Origin: Paraphysoderma sedebokerense
Taxonomy: Eukaryota; Blastocladiomycota; Physodermatomycetes; Physodermatales; Physodermataceae
Direction of reading: 5' to 3'
Length of the DNA: 64,000 bases
Assembly: GCA_025602915.1 (NCBI GenBank)
Contig: JAHLJZ010000023.1
Coordinates: 1 to 64,000 of the forward strand
The position numbers and the translations under genes are program-made. Shown here in pieces: positions 48,701-59,727 of this stretch (positions within the stretch are counted from its first letter, which is position 1; each line of letters opens with the position of its first letter). The notes beneath the pieces are model-generated. The model was not told the origin of the DNA, ran no database searches, and worked only from the letters and a program-made list of their open reading frames with translations.

Positions 48701-50349
48701 ATACCTTTATTTCTCATCCCTTGGATAAATTTAATCGCCAGCTTTCCGACGTATAACATTTCTCTTATTTCTTTCTGTTTTTCCCTGAATTCTTGTGTGA
48801 AGTTACTGTATCGTTCTGACGGTGGTTTATAAAAAACCCAGACTTTCGGGTTTACGTCGTTCTCGTCATCTCCGTCGCATTCGCTTTCGCTTTCAGTCTC
48901 AATTGTATCGCTATGAATAGTATCTTGATGGCTCTTGCTCTCTAAAATTGCTTCCCCGAAAACTTGAGAAGCGATTGACAGCGTTAGTGAAACAGACGAG
49001 GATTCATTATCTATAATACTTACTATGAGATTTGTCAGAATCCTCTCCGACGACTTTAGGAACAACCTGGTCCGACGTATCAGAACCATCTATTCTTGAA
49101 TGTAAGATTACTTTACACACGTGCTCTTTTTCTGAGATTCCATCGTTTAATTGATCGACTTCATTCTCGACTTCAGAATGTCGTGCATCCGCACATGGTA
49201 AGCTTGCACATTCAGATGGTGGAAGCACTTTAAACGATGCAGAAGGCGGACTGTTTGGTTGAACTGATTTATCAATCGTCCCCGCCACATTATGTGCATG
49301 TGTTGCACTATCTAGACCAATTTGCAATCGGGAGTTCGAATGGCGATAGTCTATATCTGCAGCGATTTTAGGGTCGACACTATCGTCGTTATCCTCAAGA
49401 GGGTCGTAGTCGTCTTGGTCGGTGTTTAATATATTTTCTCCAAAGTCTGATAAGTGGTCGTGCGATTGGTTGTAGGTTTCCAAAAATGGCTTTAACATAG
49501 TGGCAGCCGCATTCGATTTGACTATATCGAAAGTAGAAGCCGGAAAGGGTTTAAGTTCGAAATATTCGGGCGCCGATTCCGCTGAATTTGTTCGCATAGG
49601 TGACGAAGTTGATTTCATTGAAAGGAGGGAAGGAGGCGACATTGAAGACGGAGGGTCCAAGGAGATGTAAGATACAAAAGGTACATCTATGTCCAAACGA
49701 CATGGAAATTGTAATAGTTATTTTGCTGCCTCTAGATACCCAGTCTGATTTCAATGAAAAACTTTACTTGATGCTGTTCTTACACAGACACCTATAGAAG
49801 CCAGGGAAGAAAGAAATGTATGGAGGCGCCCGATTGGATTCATCCCGATATGCATGAAACCCTCTCGGGTTAGAGCGACAATAGCCTCTTGGTCGAGTGC
49901 GTTCTCTAATTATCGGGAAGACAGAATTTGTGATATTAGAAGTATATATATAGAAGGGTAATGTGAGACAGAATGGGATAATACCGTGTATGAATTGAGC
50001 AAATTCATCGTAGCCATTCTTCTTTAAAAGATTGTGCACCTCGCTGCATGACAAGGATTTTGGTTGAAGTAACCTTCTGAGTCTGACAAGTTCCCCATAC
50101 GGTGCCAATCCTAAATCGATCAGCTCTTTCCACTGCAATTGAACTAAAGCATCGCCACCGATTTGATTTTCTATACGCAAAATTTTAATTCACTGATTTT
50201 CCGTACAAAATGGGTTGGATAGTAGGCGGAAAGAACAGCTTAGAAATGTCCATAGGCGCACCTTTGATAATACTGGCCCAACTCTTAAAGCCATTTTGTT
50301 CGGCAAAGTCCGCCAGTAGATCAAAAGACCAGGAAGAATGAGACGACAT
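42707..50349 (-). CDS. SNF2-family ATPase of the ARIP4/RAD54L2-ATRX group with two SAM domains
   Basis: About 2,030 aa from 24 exons, all GT-AG and in frame. First coding exon 50262..50349 (start Met uncertain; the frame is open upstream to 50,479), largest exon 46543..47905, last exon 42707..43238. Two N-terminal SAM domains: FDLLADFAEQNGFKSWASII ... WKELIDLGLAPYGELVRL, and VHNLLKKNGYDEFAQFI ... MHIGMNPIGRLHTFL. A long acidic region follows with SUMO-interaction motifs DIIDLCSDSDD and SPIEISDSDEE, then a basic stretch. ATPase core: QLKPHQIEGVQFMWRNIV, AHSMGLGKSIQT (motif I), VVDEAHVIKNP (motif II), LTGTPIQNNLQEYW, LATLDYMQEVLKKKG, RIDGSST, ATGINLHGANRVIIMDYGWN, QAIARAYRYGQ. It moves nucleosomes or other DNA-bound protein; SUMO binding recalls ARIP4. 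A Ser-Glu run (nine residues) near 48,360 is microsatellite-coded. Confidence 0.9.
48350..48388 (+). repeat. GATTCA coding microsatellite
   Basis: Repeated GATTCA/GATTCG hexamers encode the alternating Ser-Glu run of the SNF2 protein; length variation is expected between strains. Confidence 0.75.
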
Positions 50350-50689
50350 CTGCCAACTGACAACAGAGGCATCCACCGAAGGGAAAGCGGGCGGAGAAGA
50401 AAAACCGAGTGCCTGGAGGGCAGGAAACAGATTTGTGTTGTTGGAGGAGTGGATGCAATCTACCTAGATATAGTGTGGGATCGAATGAGACAGCAGAGAT
50501 GCTTGCATTCCAAAGCACGGTCAGTCCTCAGATGATATACAAATGATTGCTACAGGAGGGATCACTGCTGCGACACCGCCTAAAATATTTTAAATATTCC
50601 CTCGCCAAAACCTAACCCTCCTAACTCCGCGCCACAGCCACCTCGACACCGTATTTGAGATATATACAGCAGCCTAAAAAGTATTTAAA

Positions 50690-51901
50690 ATGAAACTATA
50701 TGACTCTGTCTTCAAACCCGACCAGTTCAAGAACCAGGTTGCTCTCATCACCGGAGGTGGCACTGGCATCGGCAGATGTGTTGCGCACGAATTGGCCTCG
50801 TAGGTTCATTCCTCCACATTAAAGCTTTGTTTTGAGGTCTAATTTCCTTTTCTGTTATTCGCATGCTCCAGTTTAGGCGGAATCGTCGTCATTGCTGGAC
50901 GTAGAAAAGATGTTTTAGAAAAAACAGTCCAAGAAATTTCACAAACCGGTGGAAAAGTCGTATCTGACGTTTCTACCTATGTCGTCGGGTTCGCTGGGTG
51001 ATAACATTTCTGAAACGATAGGCTTTTTCGCATACAGTAAATATTCGCTCGGAGGAAAGCGTCAAGGCTCTTATTTCATACATCATCCACACATTTGGCC
51101 GCCTAGATTTATTGGTGAATAATGCTGGGGGTCAGGTATGTTTTCTACAGTTACATTTCCAATTTGTTCCCCGCTAAATCAATCGAGTAATGTCACTATC
51201 TAGTTTTTATCTCCGGCGAGTGAAATTAGCGTGAAAGGTTTCAAGACAGTGTTAGAACTGAATGTCGTTGGCACCTTCGCGGTCACGAAAACTGCCTTCG
51301 ATTTGTGGATGAAGAATCATGGTGGAAAAATAGTAAATGTGATCGCTGATGTGCGAAACGGGTTTCCTTTAATGGCAACAAATATTTTACTTCTCAAGAT
51401 TGCGCTTCCTGTATCAATCTTACGTTTATCTAACAGGTCCACACGGGCGCTGCTCGCAAAGCAGTCGACAATCTCACTAAGACCCTTTGTCAGGAATGGT
51501 CTCAGTACGGGATCAGAATCAACTCAGTCGCACCTGGGACCATCATTTCAAGTGGCATGTCCAATTATCCGCCGCCAGTTCAACAATCTGTCGCGAACGA
51601 TTTTCACTACCAAAATCCGACGGGTAGATTGGGAACTGAATCAGAGGTTTCTAGTGCGATTGTATGGTTACTAAGTGATGGTAGCAGTTATGTAAATGGA
51701 ACCACGCTTAAAGTAGATGGTGGGAGCAGCTTGAGCAAAGGAATGTTTTTACCATTTGAAGAACATGGCAAGTTGAAAGTCTACCTTGGCTACAAGGCCG
51801 CAGACGAATATGGAAGAGACATTCCTAAGCCTTTTCAGGAATTGTTACAACGGTATAGAGATTACTCAGAAGATCCCGAAACAATGAAATCTAAATTGTA
51901 G
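50690..51901 (+). CDS. peroxisomal trans-2-enoyl-CoA reductase-like SDR (ends SKL)
   Basis: 315 aa from five exons: 50690..50799, 50872..50959, 51022..51135, 51204..51374, 51437..51901. Rossmann motif VALITGGGTGIGRCVAHELA, VNIRSEESVKALI, LLVNNAGGQFLSPASEIS, LELNVVGTFAVTKTAFDLWM, GGKIVNVIADVRNGFPLMVH, TGAARKAVDNLTKTLCQEW, YGIRINSVAPGTI, KVDGG; order and spacing match the PECR / 2,4-dienoyl-CoA reductase group. The last residues KSKL give a canonical PTS1 peroxisome signal, fitting a role in fatty-acid chain elongation or oxidation in peroxisomes. The usual catalytic Tyr of the YxxxK motif is not where expected (HTGAARKAV), as in PECR, whose equivalent segment reads HSGAARAGV. The last intron must start with GC (GCAACA). 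Confidence 0.88.
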
Positions 51902-52343
51902 CTTTCCAATTCCTGTCTCGGTGCCATTGGCTATCGGCCTTCGATGATTGTTGAAAGCATTTTAATAAGCAAATCTGTGCTTACTATTCGTGAACATTGC
52001 ACTTTCAAAAGGCTGCATTTCAGAGGGTCTTACAAATTATTAAACAGCATGAGGTGAATCCGTTTTTTGCGCGGCAAAGGAGCAACTTCATTGATAAAAT
52101 TGACTTCAGTGGGCTCAAGTACGATATAAAATTCAGGACACTATTTTTTGCGAATAGACCCACTGAGCTATGGTATAAACATGATTTAATAGTGAGCAAT
52201 TTAGTGGACCCCCATTGGCGACAGGCATCAGTTGTTTTGTTGAGAACGGAACACGCTCTTCCATTGTCTATCCTAATCTCAGCTTCGGAACCGTCCTGTT
52301 TCCTTTCCCTTGGCTATATTTCCTCTTGTTCTTTATCGTCCTT
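51902..52343. other. spacer with an unsupported 131-codon ORF
   Basis: 440 bp between two plus-strand genes. An ORF at 51997-52392 overlaps the next gene's first exon in another frame, has no recognisable domain and is judged non-coding. Confidence 0.5.
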
Positions 52344-54078
52344 ATGCCACCGAAAAAACGATCCACCTCAAGTGAGACCTCCTCGCCTTTGAAGAGGAAG
52401 AAAGCTAGGTAATTCAGACCGTAGACCGCTCATAACCGATCTACCTCCTAACGAGTGTTATTTATTGCCGACGCATTTATCACAAATAGTCGAACACAGG
52501 AAAAATCAAGCCTCAAACCAAAACAGAAGGCTAAATCTAAAAGGATCGAGACGGTTAAGTCTGACAATGGCACAATCACTCCGAACTCACACCCTGAGGA
52601 TGGCGACGTATTCTGTGACGAGTTAGAGTACAGTACTTTCGAACATTTTATTGAGGCTGGTCGGTAGCATCTGGCTCTTTTTTTGCAAAGCAGACAACTT
52701 ATTTGTGATCACACTGGCAGAAAAACAGAAAACACCGGAGAAACCGCTGAAATCGCCATCGCCTAAGAAAGCAGGGCCAACCTTGATCGCTGTGCCCTTT
52801 TCTATCGGGATGGAAAATTCAAGTGATATCGAGTCTCAAAATCTGGAAAAATCAAGGTATCTTACGCAAATTGCCGTGTTTTAAGTCAGTCGTTCTCATT
52901 TGTCAAATCACAGGGTTATAGAAAACCGAACCAAGAGCATCAAGAACCGATCTTTAGAATCGAGTGATGACGACGATGAGAAGGACGACGAAGAGTAAGT
53001 TCGGTTACAATGTGAATTCGCGGAACACACATTTCGATATCTAAATTCTCTCCCCGTATAGAATAGCAGAAGGTACATTAGGCTTGGCAGAATGGCCCCT
53101 CGACAATTACTACTATCCGGCCAAAGTTTTGCAAGTACGACCAAGCGGCAAACTTCGAAGTTTGTATCATGAGTTTTTGCAGCCTTTTGCAGCGTTCTAA
53201 CGCTAGGTCAATAAGTTAAATACCACGACGATCATACGAAGATAGTACGCCGAGATCAATTCCTAACGACATTGGACGACCGGTTTAGAACCGCCGAACT
53301 AGCCCCTTCTTTGATTCTCTCGGATGCGAATGTGGACGAAGGCTACGTTGATGAACGAATCGGGCAGCAAATAGCCCACCTGATACCAAGCCTCAACCGA
53401 ATAGTTAAAGGCGAAGTGACTTCTCCTCAAACTGAAATTTTCGCTGGTGGGGGACCCGATGTCCGTATGAAATTGGCCAATAATCTAACGACCGGAAACT
53501 TCTCCTGGCAGCAATATGAATTCATCAATCGTGCATTGAGCTCATGGTATCTCTCTTCAAAGGCGACGGAAGAAATTTTAGATGCAATCAACATGTCTTC
53601 TTACGGATTCCATCAAAAAGGCAGTCGCTTCCGCAACTTCATCCAAGATGTTCTTGTCTACGAGACAATTGTCCGACTGATTATAATGGATGAAGTATTG
53701 ATCCCTTCCCCACTATCCCCACCCCCTACGCAGCCCACATCTCCTGGAAATAAGCATTCTTCAATATCTCATGCTCCACAAAATCGAAGGTCAAAAATAT
53801 CCAAATCATCTCCAGACCAAAAAAAGCGGCCCGCCTCGGTCAAATCAAAAAATAGCTACTGTGATTCTGGCACATCAGAATATCCCTTTCCTCCACTTAA
53901 TGATATCGAAAATCCTATTCTACTGGAACAAGCACGGCAGACCATGCTGCAGACAAATGCATCTGAGAGAAAAGTGTGGGCAGAAGTTGTAATTGGTCGC
54001 TACTTCGAAGTTTCAGGTCGAAGGGCCGTTAGTAAGGAAAGCAGGGGAGAGCAAGACGATGCTGTGGAAAGCTCTTGA
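52344..54078 (+). CDS. Tudor-like-domain nuclear protein, unknown function
   Basis: Exons 52344..52408, 52490..52659, 52721..52856, 52914..52994, 53062..53159 and 53216..54078 in frame (about 470 aa). The N-terminal 150 residues are basic and disordered with NLS-like runs (MPPKKRSTSSETSSPLKRKK). An acidic patch (SSDDDDEKDDEE) precedes a small beta-barrel of Tudor/PWWP character: GLAEWPLDNYYYPAKVLQ joined across an intron to KYHDDHTKIVRRDQF. A helical domain follows (NFSWQQYEFINRALSSWYLS, FRNFIQDVLVYETIVRLIIM). The 3' end is uncertain: removing a 43-nt intron (53973..54015) opens another frame with MTFEEILNVAVEELIRN to 54,274, equally protein-like. The domain would be expected to read methylated histones; this is inference. 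Confidence 0.7.
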
Positions 54079-54421
54079 AGTCGGTGGAAATGATTTGATA
54101 TGTCGGCCGATGACTTTTGAGGAAATCTTAAACGTTGCGGTTGAAGAACTTATTAGAAATTGTAAGACCCCGACAGTGTACATTTGGAACTGTAACGTCC
54201 AAGTTATGTGCTTCAGCGAAACCGACATAAATCGGACTCTCCTATGTTTTAATATACTAGCCAAACTTTTATGATATTAAGTATCACGAATTCACGGTTC
54301 GTCTACAACCACATTATGCGCATTTCGGCTTCCGTCCTGAGCGCATGGCTTCTTGTGAATTCCGATTACGAATATTCAAGTCCTATGAACTTAATGCACT
54401 AAGTCGTGCAGGAGAGCAGCT

Positions 54422-54493
54422 GCTTTCTTGGCTCAGTTGGCAGAGCATCCGCCTAGTAAGCGGAAGGTCGTGAGTTCGATTCTCACAGAAAGC
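54422..54493 (+). tRNA. tRNA-Thr (anticodon AGU)
   Basis: 72-nt cloverleaf: acceptor GCTTTCT/AGAAAGC, D-arm GCTC/GAGC, anticodon stem TCCGC/GCGGA around loop CTAGTAA, T-arm GTGAG/CTCAC with TTCGATT. No intron. A T-run about 15 bp downstream can terminate Pol III. Confidence 0.95.
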
Positions 54494-54918
54494 ATACACT
54501 GAATCTATTTTGGACGTCAACACTATGGTACTCTCCAGCTGTCTCCTACTATTTTAAGTTCTTTGCATACAATGCATACAAAAGGCTAGAAGTGATAACG
54601 AATGTTCCGCGAACAGTAAAAATTATTTTTGGTTATTTTCAGTTGCGCAAATTGAAATATTCAGACTAGATCCCCATTACAGTTAGCACAACAGTAGCAC
54701 TCGAGCAAGTGATACATTAGCATCATTCTTGGGACTTGTTGGTAGTGAGATAGTTATGTGACGCCTGGCTGGAATGGGTCTATTGCTGTTCCCAAAATAT
54801 TGCTGATATTTAATGGCTGAAGAAATTAATAATCCCATATCCCTCAGGTGATGTGAGTAGCATACAAGAAGACAAAAGGGCAGATATCAAGAAACGAAAA
54901 AAAAAAAAAAAGCAAAAG

Positions 54919-54989
54919 GGCTCAACCGGGGATTGAACCCGGGACCTCTCGCACCCAAAGCGAGAATCATACCGCTAGACCATTGAGCC
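54919..54989 (-). tRNA. tRNA-Pro (anticodon UGG), intronless
   Basis: 71 nt; acceptor GGCTCAA with its 3' partner, anticodon stem CTCGC/GCGAG around TTTGGGT, T-arm CCGGG/CCCGG. A long T-run follows on the minus strand. Its mature sequence is identical to that of the intron-bearing gene at 60.8 kb. Confidence 0.95.
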
Positions 54990-54999
54990 GATATATTCC

Positions 55000-55664
55000 A
55001 AGGGGCCATTTAAGTTTATATACATGTAAGTTTTGTTGAATTGACAACTTTTTCGTCTGTATCAATCCAATCTCAATGCATATTTGTAATAATCGATACT
55101 TAAAATAACTGAAATTTTTTTAGTTACAAACTATTGACTTGAAGAATCAATGAGAGTAGTAGGGAGAAGTTTTGACTCTAGAATTTATTGGATTACTCGA
55201 GTTTGCTGTCCCTTGCAACAAAAGTCCTGCCGACACAAGGCTGCAGATCCTCCGTATTTTTATATTGAATTTCATCTAAAAATACTTCAATACCAGACAT
55301 ACTAGAAAAATTAGAAACCAGAAACTTCGGCCCTTGAAACACATAATACTTAAAATTGTCATAAATGACAGCTGTCATGTAATTGGTAATAAGAACCAGT
55401 GAAATCGGTTTATACTTCATTCCCATTTTGATGGGCCCTAACGCTTGTTTTCTATAAAAGACACCCGAGGATCAGCAAAATATATTGAAAATTTGTGAGA
55501 ATTAGATGTCCAAAAATCACTGATGACCGCTTACAAGCAAAAAGGGTGTCTCGAGCGCCCATGCACTTATATTCCGGCTCTTATCTGTTCACCCCAAAGG
55601 CTTCGTCCGTGAATAAAATTCTTCGCCATGTGACTTTCTTCCTCTTATTTTATGTTTGCCGTTT
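55000..55664. other. gene-poor stretch
   Basis: AT-rich, no gene supported. A 77-codon minus-strand ORF (55193-55426) shows no recognisable domain. Confidence 0.4.
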
Positions 55665-56350
55665 TCCGTGACATCCAGGAGATATGCTCGAGAAAAATGT
55701 GTCTCCTAGACGTACTGGGAATAAATGAAGGTCCCACCTTGTAAATCCTTAATATGTGACCGGAATGTCTGTGCACAAGACATCCTGTGGACCTCCTGGT
55801 GACATCGCAATCCTGACATCCAGGACATATATGGGCATCAGGATATCTCTGGGATATCTTGGAGCAAGATGCTCTATAACATACACAACCAGAATCCAGG
55901 GACATTCTGGGGACATCCTCAAGAGAAATATATCTCCGGGATGTCCTGGCAGGATATCCCCGAGACATCTCCTTAAGATATGGCCGGATGTCTCAGTACA
56001 GGATATCCTGGACATCTTGCGCGCGATGTCCCGGGGACGGACATATTTTGCACTACGATGTCTCCAGGAGGTCCTCGTCAAGGTATATCCTGGTGACATC
56101 GCGCGCAAGATATGTCCCCAGGATATTTTGGAACAAGATGTCTCTATGACAGAGTCAGAAAAGTCGTCCTCGCGAGGTCTCGCAAGACATCGCCATGACA
56201 TCTCAGCATCACAATGTCCTAATGAGGCTAGAGAGTGAAGTCCTCCACAAAATCGGATATCTTGGTAATCCTGATAACAGATGTCCATATAGAACCGTAA
56301 ATAAGTTACGAGACATTCCAAAAAAAAAATTATCCCACGAGATGTCCTAG
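55665..56350. repeat. degenerate GATATC/GACATC-rich repeat block
   Basis: Nearly 700 bp built from short variants of GGATATCC, GACATCC and GATGTCC, often joined by CTGG or CCGGGG and sometimes flanking GCGCGC. Because the core is near-palindromic, both strands look alike. Absence of stop-forming triplets opens long frames on both strands (up to 263 codons), which are artefacts. A related patch lies at 59.8-60.0 kb. It is more GC-rich than its surroundings. Confidence 0.7.
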
Positions 56351-57362
56351 AGGCATCAATCATGGGTGTGTATGTATGTAAAGGTGAGTGCCCTGCATAT
56401 CCGTGGGTCTCTTGCCCTGAATGGGTCTCTAGAAGCAAGCAAACGAGACTGAACAATCCATGCTGACACAATTTTCTAAGAATAGGTGTAGGATGAGTAG
56501 ACCAATTTTGTGTCGATGTCAAAATCACTTGCGGTACCAATTATGATAGTGCTGAAGCCATCACACCTTTGTAGCAAATATAATTTTCTGTTACGTAATA
56601 AGACAATTTTCGAAGAAATGGCGCTGTCATTTACTTGGCAGTAATTGAGGGAGTAATCGCCTCTATTTTTTAATGTCCGCAGAGAATGCATATTTTTTGT
56701 GTGTACCATTTACTCTCTTTCTATTATTGAACTATGATATTAATCAGCGAGTCAAATGTTTTCGCGAAGAATCACTGAGTGGAGTGGGGTAAGATTTTCA
56801 GTACGACAATGTTGTGGTAATGAAATATAAAGTGGAGAGTTAGTGTAAATTCTACTGGTGCTATTCCCTCTTTGCGTTGAGCTATTTCAGCAAGATGTCG
56901 CAATGGCTTCCGCGACCGAGATGTCTTAGAGACTCCAATGGTAATATCCGACAGATCATCGATGCATTCGCAATCTTTTCTATTCATTGAAAAGCGTCTG
57001 CTTATTCCTTTCCCCATGATGAAAATATCTCATGGGTCCCGAAGTCAAGAAGAGAATAGAAACAATCAACTAGCCTGCAGTGGAATGACGGTTTTGTCGA
57101 TATTGAAGATAGAGTGGTGGGTCATCTCAACGAACTTTGGAAACATTTTCCCATCGTTCCAATTAAATAATTCACTCACATCTCGATTATACCATTATGA
57201 TAATGAAAACACAGGAATTCTTCATTCAGATTTGTGATTGCTTGTGCGAATGTGGAACCATTCTAATTCATATTATCAATGTTGTCATCCAAAATTATTA
57301 AGAGTAGTGGAGAGAATTCGACTCAACAGTTTATTGAGTACTCTCGGAAAAATGGATTTTTG
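56351..57362. other. gene-poor stretch
   Basis: About 1 kb with overlapping short ORFs on both strands (for example 56938-57237 plus, 56772-57017 minus) but no recognisable domain, splice pattern or RNA. Confidence 0.4.
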
Positions 57363-57575
57363 GGAGGTTAGGGGATATGAGTTTATTCCCAATATGCGAC
57401 ATATCGAAGAGTTAGGTCACTCGTTTCGAATACAATAGGTTGTATTTTGAATACATCATGATTAATAGGAATAATAATCATAAAAAATTATTAGATATAT
57501 CTCGTGGTTTTATGATGGTGCTTCCATTCCTTCCTAATACCAAACAAAAAATAATGAAATAGTAAACACACGTTA
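57363..57575 (+). repeat. 210-bp dispersed repeat, copy A
   Basis: Shares GATATGRGTTTATTCCCA, then CGACATATCGAAGAGT, ACTCGTTTCGAATACAATAG and a tail of the type CCTAATACCAAAC...AATGAAATAGTAAACA with copies B and C; the most diverged of the three. Confidence 0.65.
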
Positions 57576-58103
57576 CGAATATCAAATACCGAAAAATGCC
57601 ACACTAGAAACTATAACACATGCTCACAACATCAAAGATAACAATTGAAAAACATTTTTAGTAACATGAACTAATACCTTTACAACAGACAACCGTGTCA
57701 CAAGGAGGATTTGTTAGGGGATATAAAATCTTATTTAAAAACTTTATTAATGCAGGCGTAGGCTTCAATACAAAATTGATAAAATTCTTCGTTAAAATAT
57801 AAACAATTTAAAAATATGAATCTATCAAATAAAATCTCTTATCCATCACATAATCAAAAGAAAATTACCTTCAACACAAAATAGATAAAATTCGTACTGA
57901 AGGTATCCTTCCATGGAATACTTATACCACTGTCCATCACGTTAATGTGCACCAACTTAATTACTACCGATCAACTCCTTTTAGGCATGTCTACCAAATA
58001 CATTAATTACTCTTGCAATCCTCCTGAAAATATTCCATCTTTCTCGAAACAATTAAACATCTCTATAGATTCTAGAGTCGTGATTCTGTTGGTACATCAA
58101 AAT
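57576..58103. other. AT-rich stretch, no gene seen
   Basis: About 530 bp, A/T-rich, with short direct repeats around ACAAAATDGATAAAATTC (57,770 and 57,878). No gene supported. Confidence 0.4.
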
Positions 58104-58174
58104 GGACTGGCCAGGACTCGAACCTGGGCCTCCCTTATAGCGCTTGGGTGTTCTACCACTGAACTACCTGCCCT
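58104..58174 (-). pseudogene. tRNA-Gly-like relic with broken anticodon arm
   Basis: D-arm TAGTTCAGTGGTAGAAC and T-arm CCAGG/CCTGG with TTCGAGT are those of a glycine tRNA, and TTTT follows at once on the minus strand, so Pol III boxes A and B remain. The acceptor has one mismatch and the anticodon stem only three pairs; the loop GCGCTAT lacks the U33 needed for decoding. Probably a pseudogene, or a non-decoding Pol III transcript. Confidence 0.65.
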
Positions 58175-58262
58175 GGAGTGTGGATTGCCATATCTTCCAA
58201 CAGGTGGAGATTCTAGTCTCTGAGTATCAAATGAGGACATTTGATTTTAAAGCAACCCCCTT

Positions 58263-58345
58263 TTGTCGTGAGGAAACGGTAACATACTGTATCATTTCTC
58301 AAAACTAGAATCTCGGTTTTTGTCGAGAAGGAATGTGATTGTTTT
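58263..58345 (+). repeat. left arm of about 85-bp inverted repeat
   Basis: Begins TTGTCGTGAGGAAACGGTAA and ends GAAGGAATGTGATTGTTTT; its reverse complement recurs at 59728-59812 with a few changes. Confidence 0.8.
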
Positions 58346-59085
58346 GGTTCATGTTACTAAATTTATATTCTATTGTTATGTTTGATGTTGTTTAGCATAT
58401 GCTGACATGGACGTTATATTCAAGAGATTACAACAGTCATCTCTGGTAAAATTTCGAGTTCAACTCCAGAGGAGACTAAGTCACCTTCATTTCATGCTGG
58501 ATGCCTTGCTGATATTATTAAAAATTATGAGGTGTATCTGGCACCTTTATCAGATCGCAAGCAAATATTTTTACATTCTGTGGCGTTTGAACCTTCGCCA
58601 TATGAGTCGAGAGTTAGGTTAGATAGATTCACAAATTAATCCTTGTAATGGCAGATCAACTTTTCTAATTCTTCTTCTATTCAGTTTTTTTTTTTTTGGC
58701 AATAACGGAAACCTCATCTCGCAACTTCACACCTTACAAATGATGACTGCTTTACATACATTTGTACAACCGATTTCGATACACAATCTCATACTTTACA
58801 GCGGATTCGGTTCAATGCAATTATACTTCGAAGCTCGTCCCCAACAATTATATAAATCACTCACATCTCGTGGCTCGTATAATCACCATTAATCTGCTCA
58901 TTCTCCTTTATTCCCCCTGGTCTCGTGACCAGGCTTGCAACGATCAAGACTCCCTGACAGCCTCTTCCTCTCTATCTTCTTTTCTCCTGGCTCCCGTCTT
59001 AAACGTTAAATAGTCCTGTCATTTGGCGCAGAGGATCAATCCGCCATTGTCGGAAGGATGGAATGTTTGGGGGATCGTTTCCTTC

Positions 59086-59304
59086 CGGGGGATATGGGTT
59101 TATTCCCAAGATATATCGAAGAGTGAAGTTACTCGTTTCGGATATAATACGGGGTATTCTTCAATACATGATGATTAATAAAATCATAGTTATAAAAGTT
59201 ATATTTCGTTCGTGATTCCTCAAATCTCTCCTTTCCTTCCCTATAAATACCAAACTCCATACAAAATAATGAAATACTAAACAATAACCTAACCTAACCA
59301 AATA
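59086..59304 (+). repeat. 210-bp dispersed repeat, copy B
   Basis: Runs from GGATATGGGTTTATTCCCAA to a CCTAACCTAACC tail; about 85% identical to copy C by eye. Its end resembles telomere-like units but only two are present. Confidence 0.7.
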
Positions 59305-59427
59305 AATATCCTCATATACCTACCGGTTTTCTAATTAACCTGCTCATTCACCTTTATTCATCAGCGATCATCCGACGTGTTGTTGCCAAAGTATCAGCAT
59401 CTCATCGGTGTCGGAAAGAAGGATATG

Positions 59428-59640
59428 GGTTTATTTCCCATAGGCGATATATCGAAGAGTGAAGTTACTCGTTTCGGATATAATAGGTTGTATTTTTCAA
59501 TACATAGTGATTAATATAAAATCATAGTCATAGAAGTTTGTAAGTTATATTTCGTAGATTCCTTTGATTCCTTCCTTTCCTTCCCTATAAATACCAGACT
59601 TCCTACAAAATAATGATATACTAAACACATAACCTAACCT
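59428..59640 (+). repeat. 210-bp dispersed repeat, copy C
   Basis: Runs from GGATATGGGTTTATTTCCCA through GAAGTTACTCGTTTCGGATA to CATAACCTAACCTT. Together with the CTGCTCATTC segment before it, it forms a tandem duplication of copy B. Confidence 0.7.
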
Positions 59641-59727
59641 TGTTCTGGGATAATGTCGTCGTCCATGTCAGTCGCAATCAAAATGCCTCAAGTGATGCAG
59701 TAATTTGGTATCCCTACAATCTTGTGA

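Noticed and set aside
51997-52392. 131-codon plus-strand ORF
   Set aside because: Overlaps the first exon of the Tudor-like gene in another frame, shows no motif and ends in low-complexity sequence.
54293-54475. Possible extra 3' exon of the Tudor-like gene (frame reading HEFTVRLQPHYAHFGF)
   Set aside because: The frame runs straight into the tRNA-Thr gene and stops inside it; no acceptor better than a weak AAG precedes it, so coincidence is more likely.
55749-56540. 263-codon minus-strand ORF and its 160-codon plus-strand counterpart
   Set aside because: Both arise from the GATATC/GACATC repeat, which contains few stop triplets on either strand; the translated residues are repetitive and unlike any protein family.
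59288-59303. Interstitial telomere
   Set aside because: Only two CCTAACC units occur; too few to call, and the flanks are the dispersed repeat rather than a telomere array.
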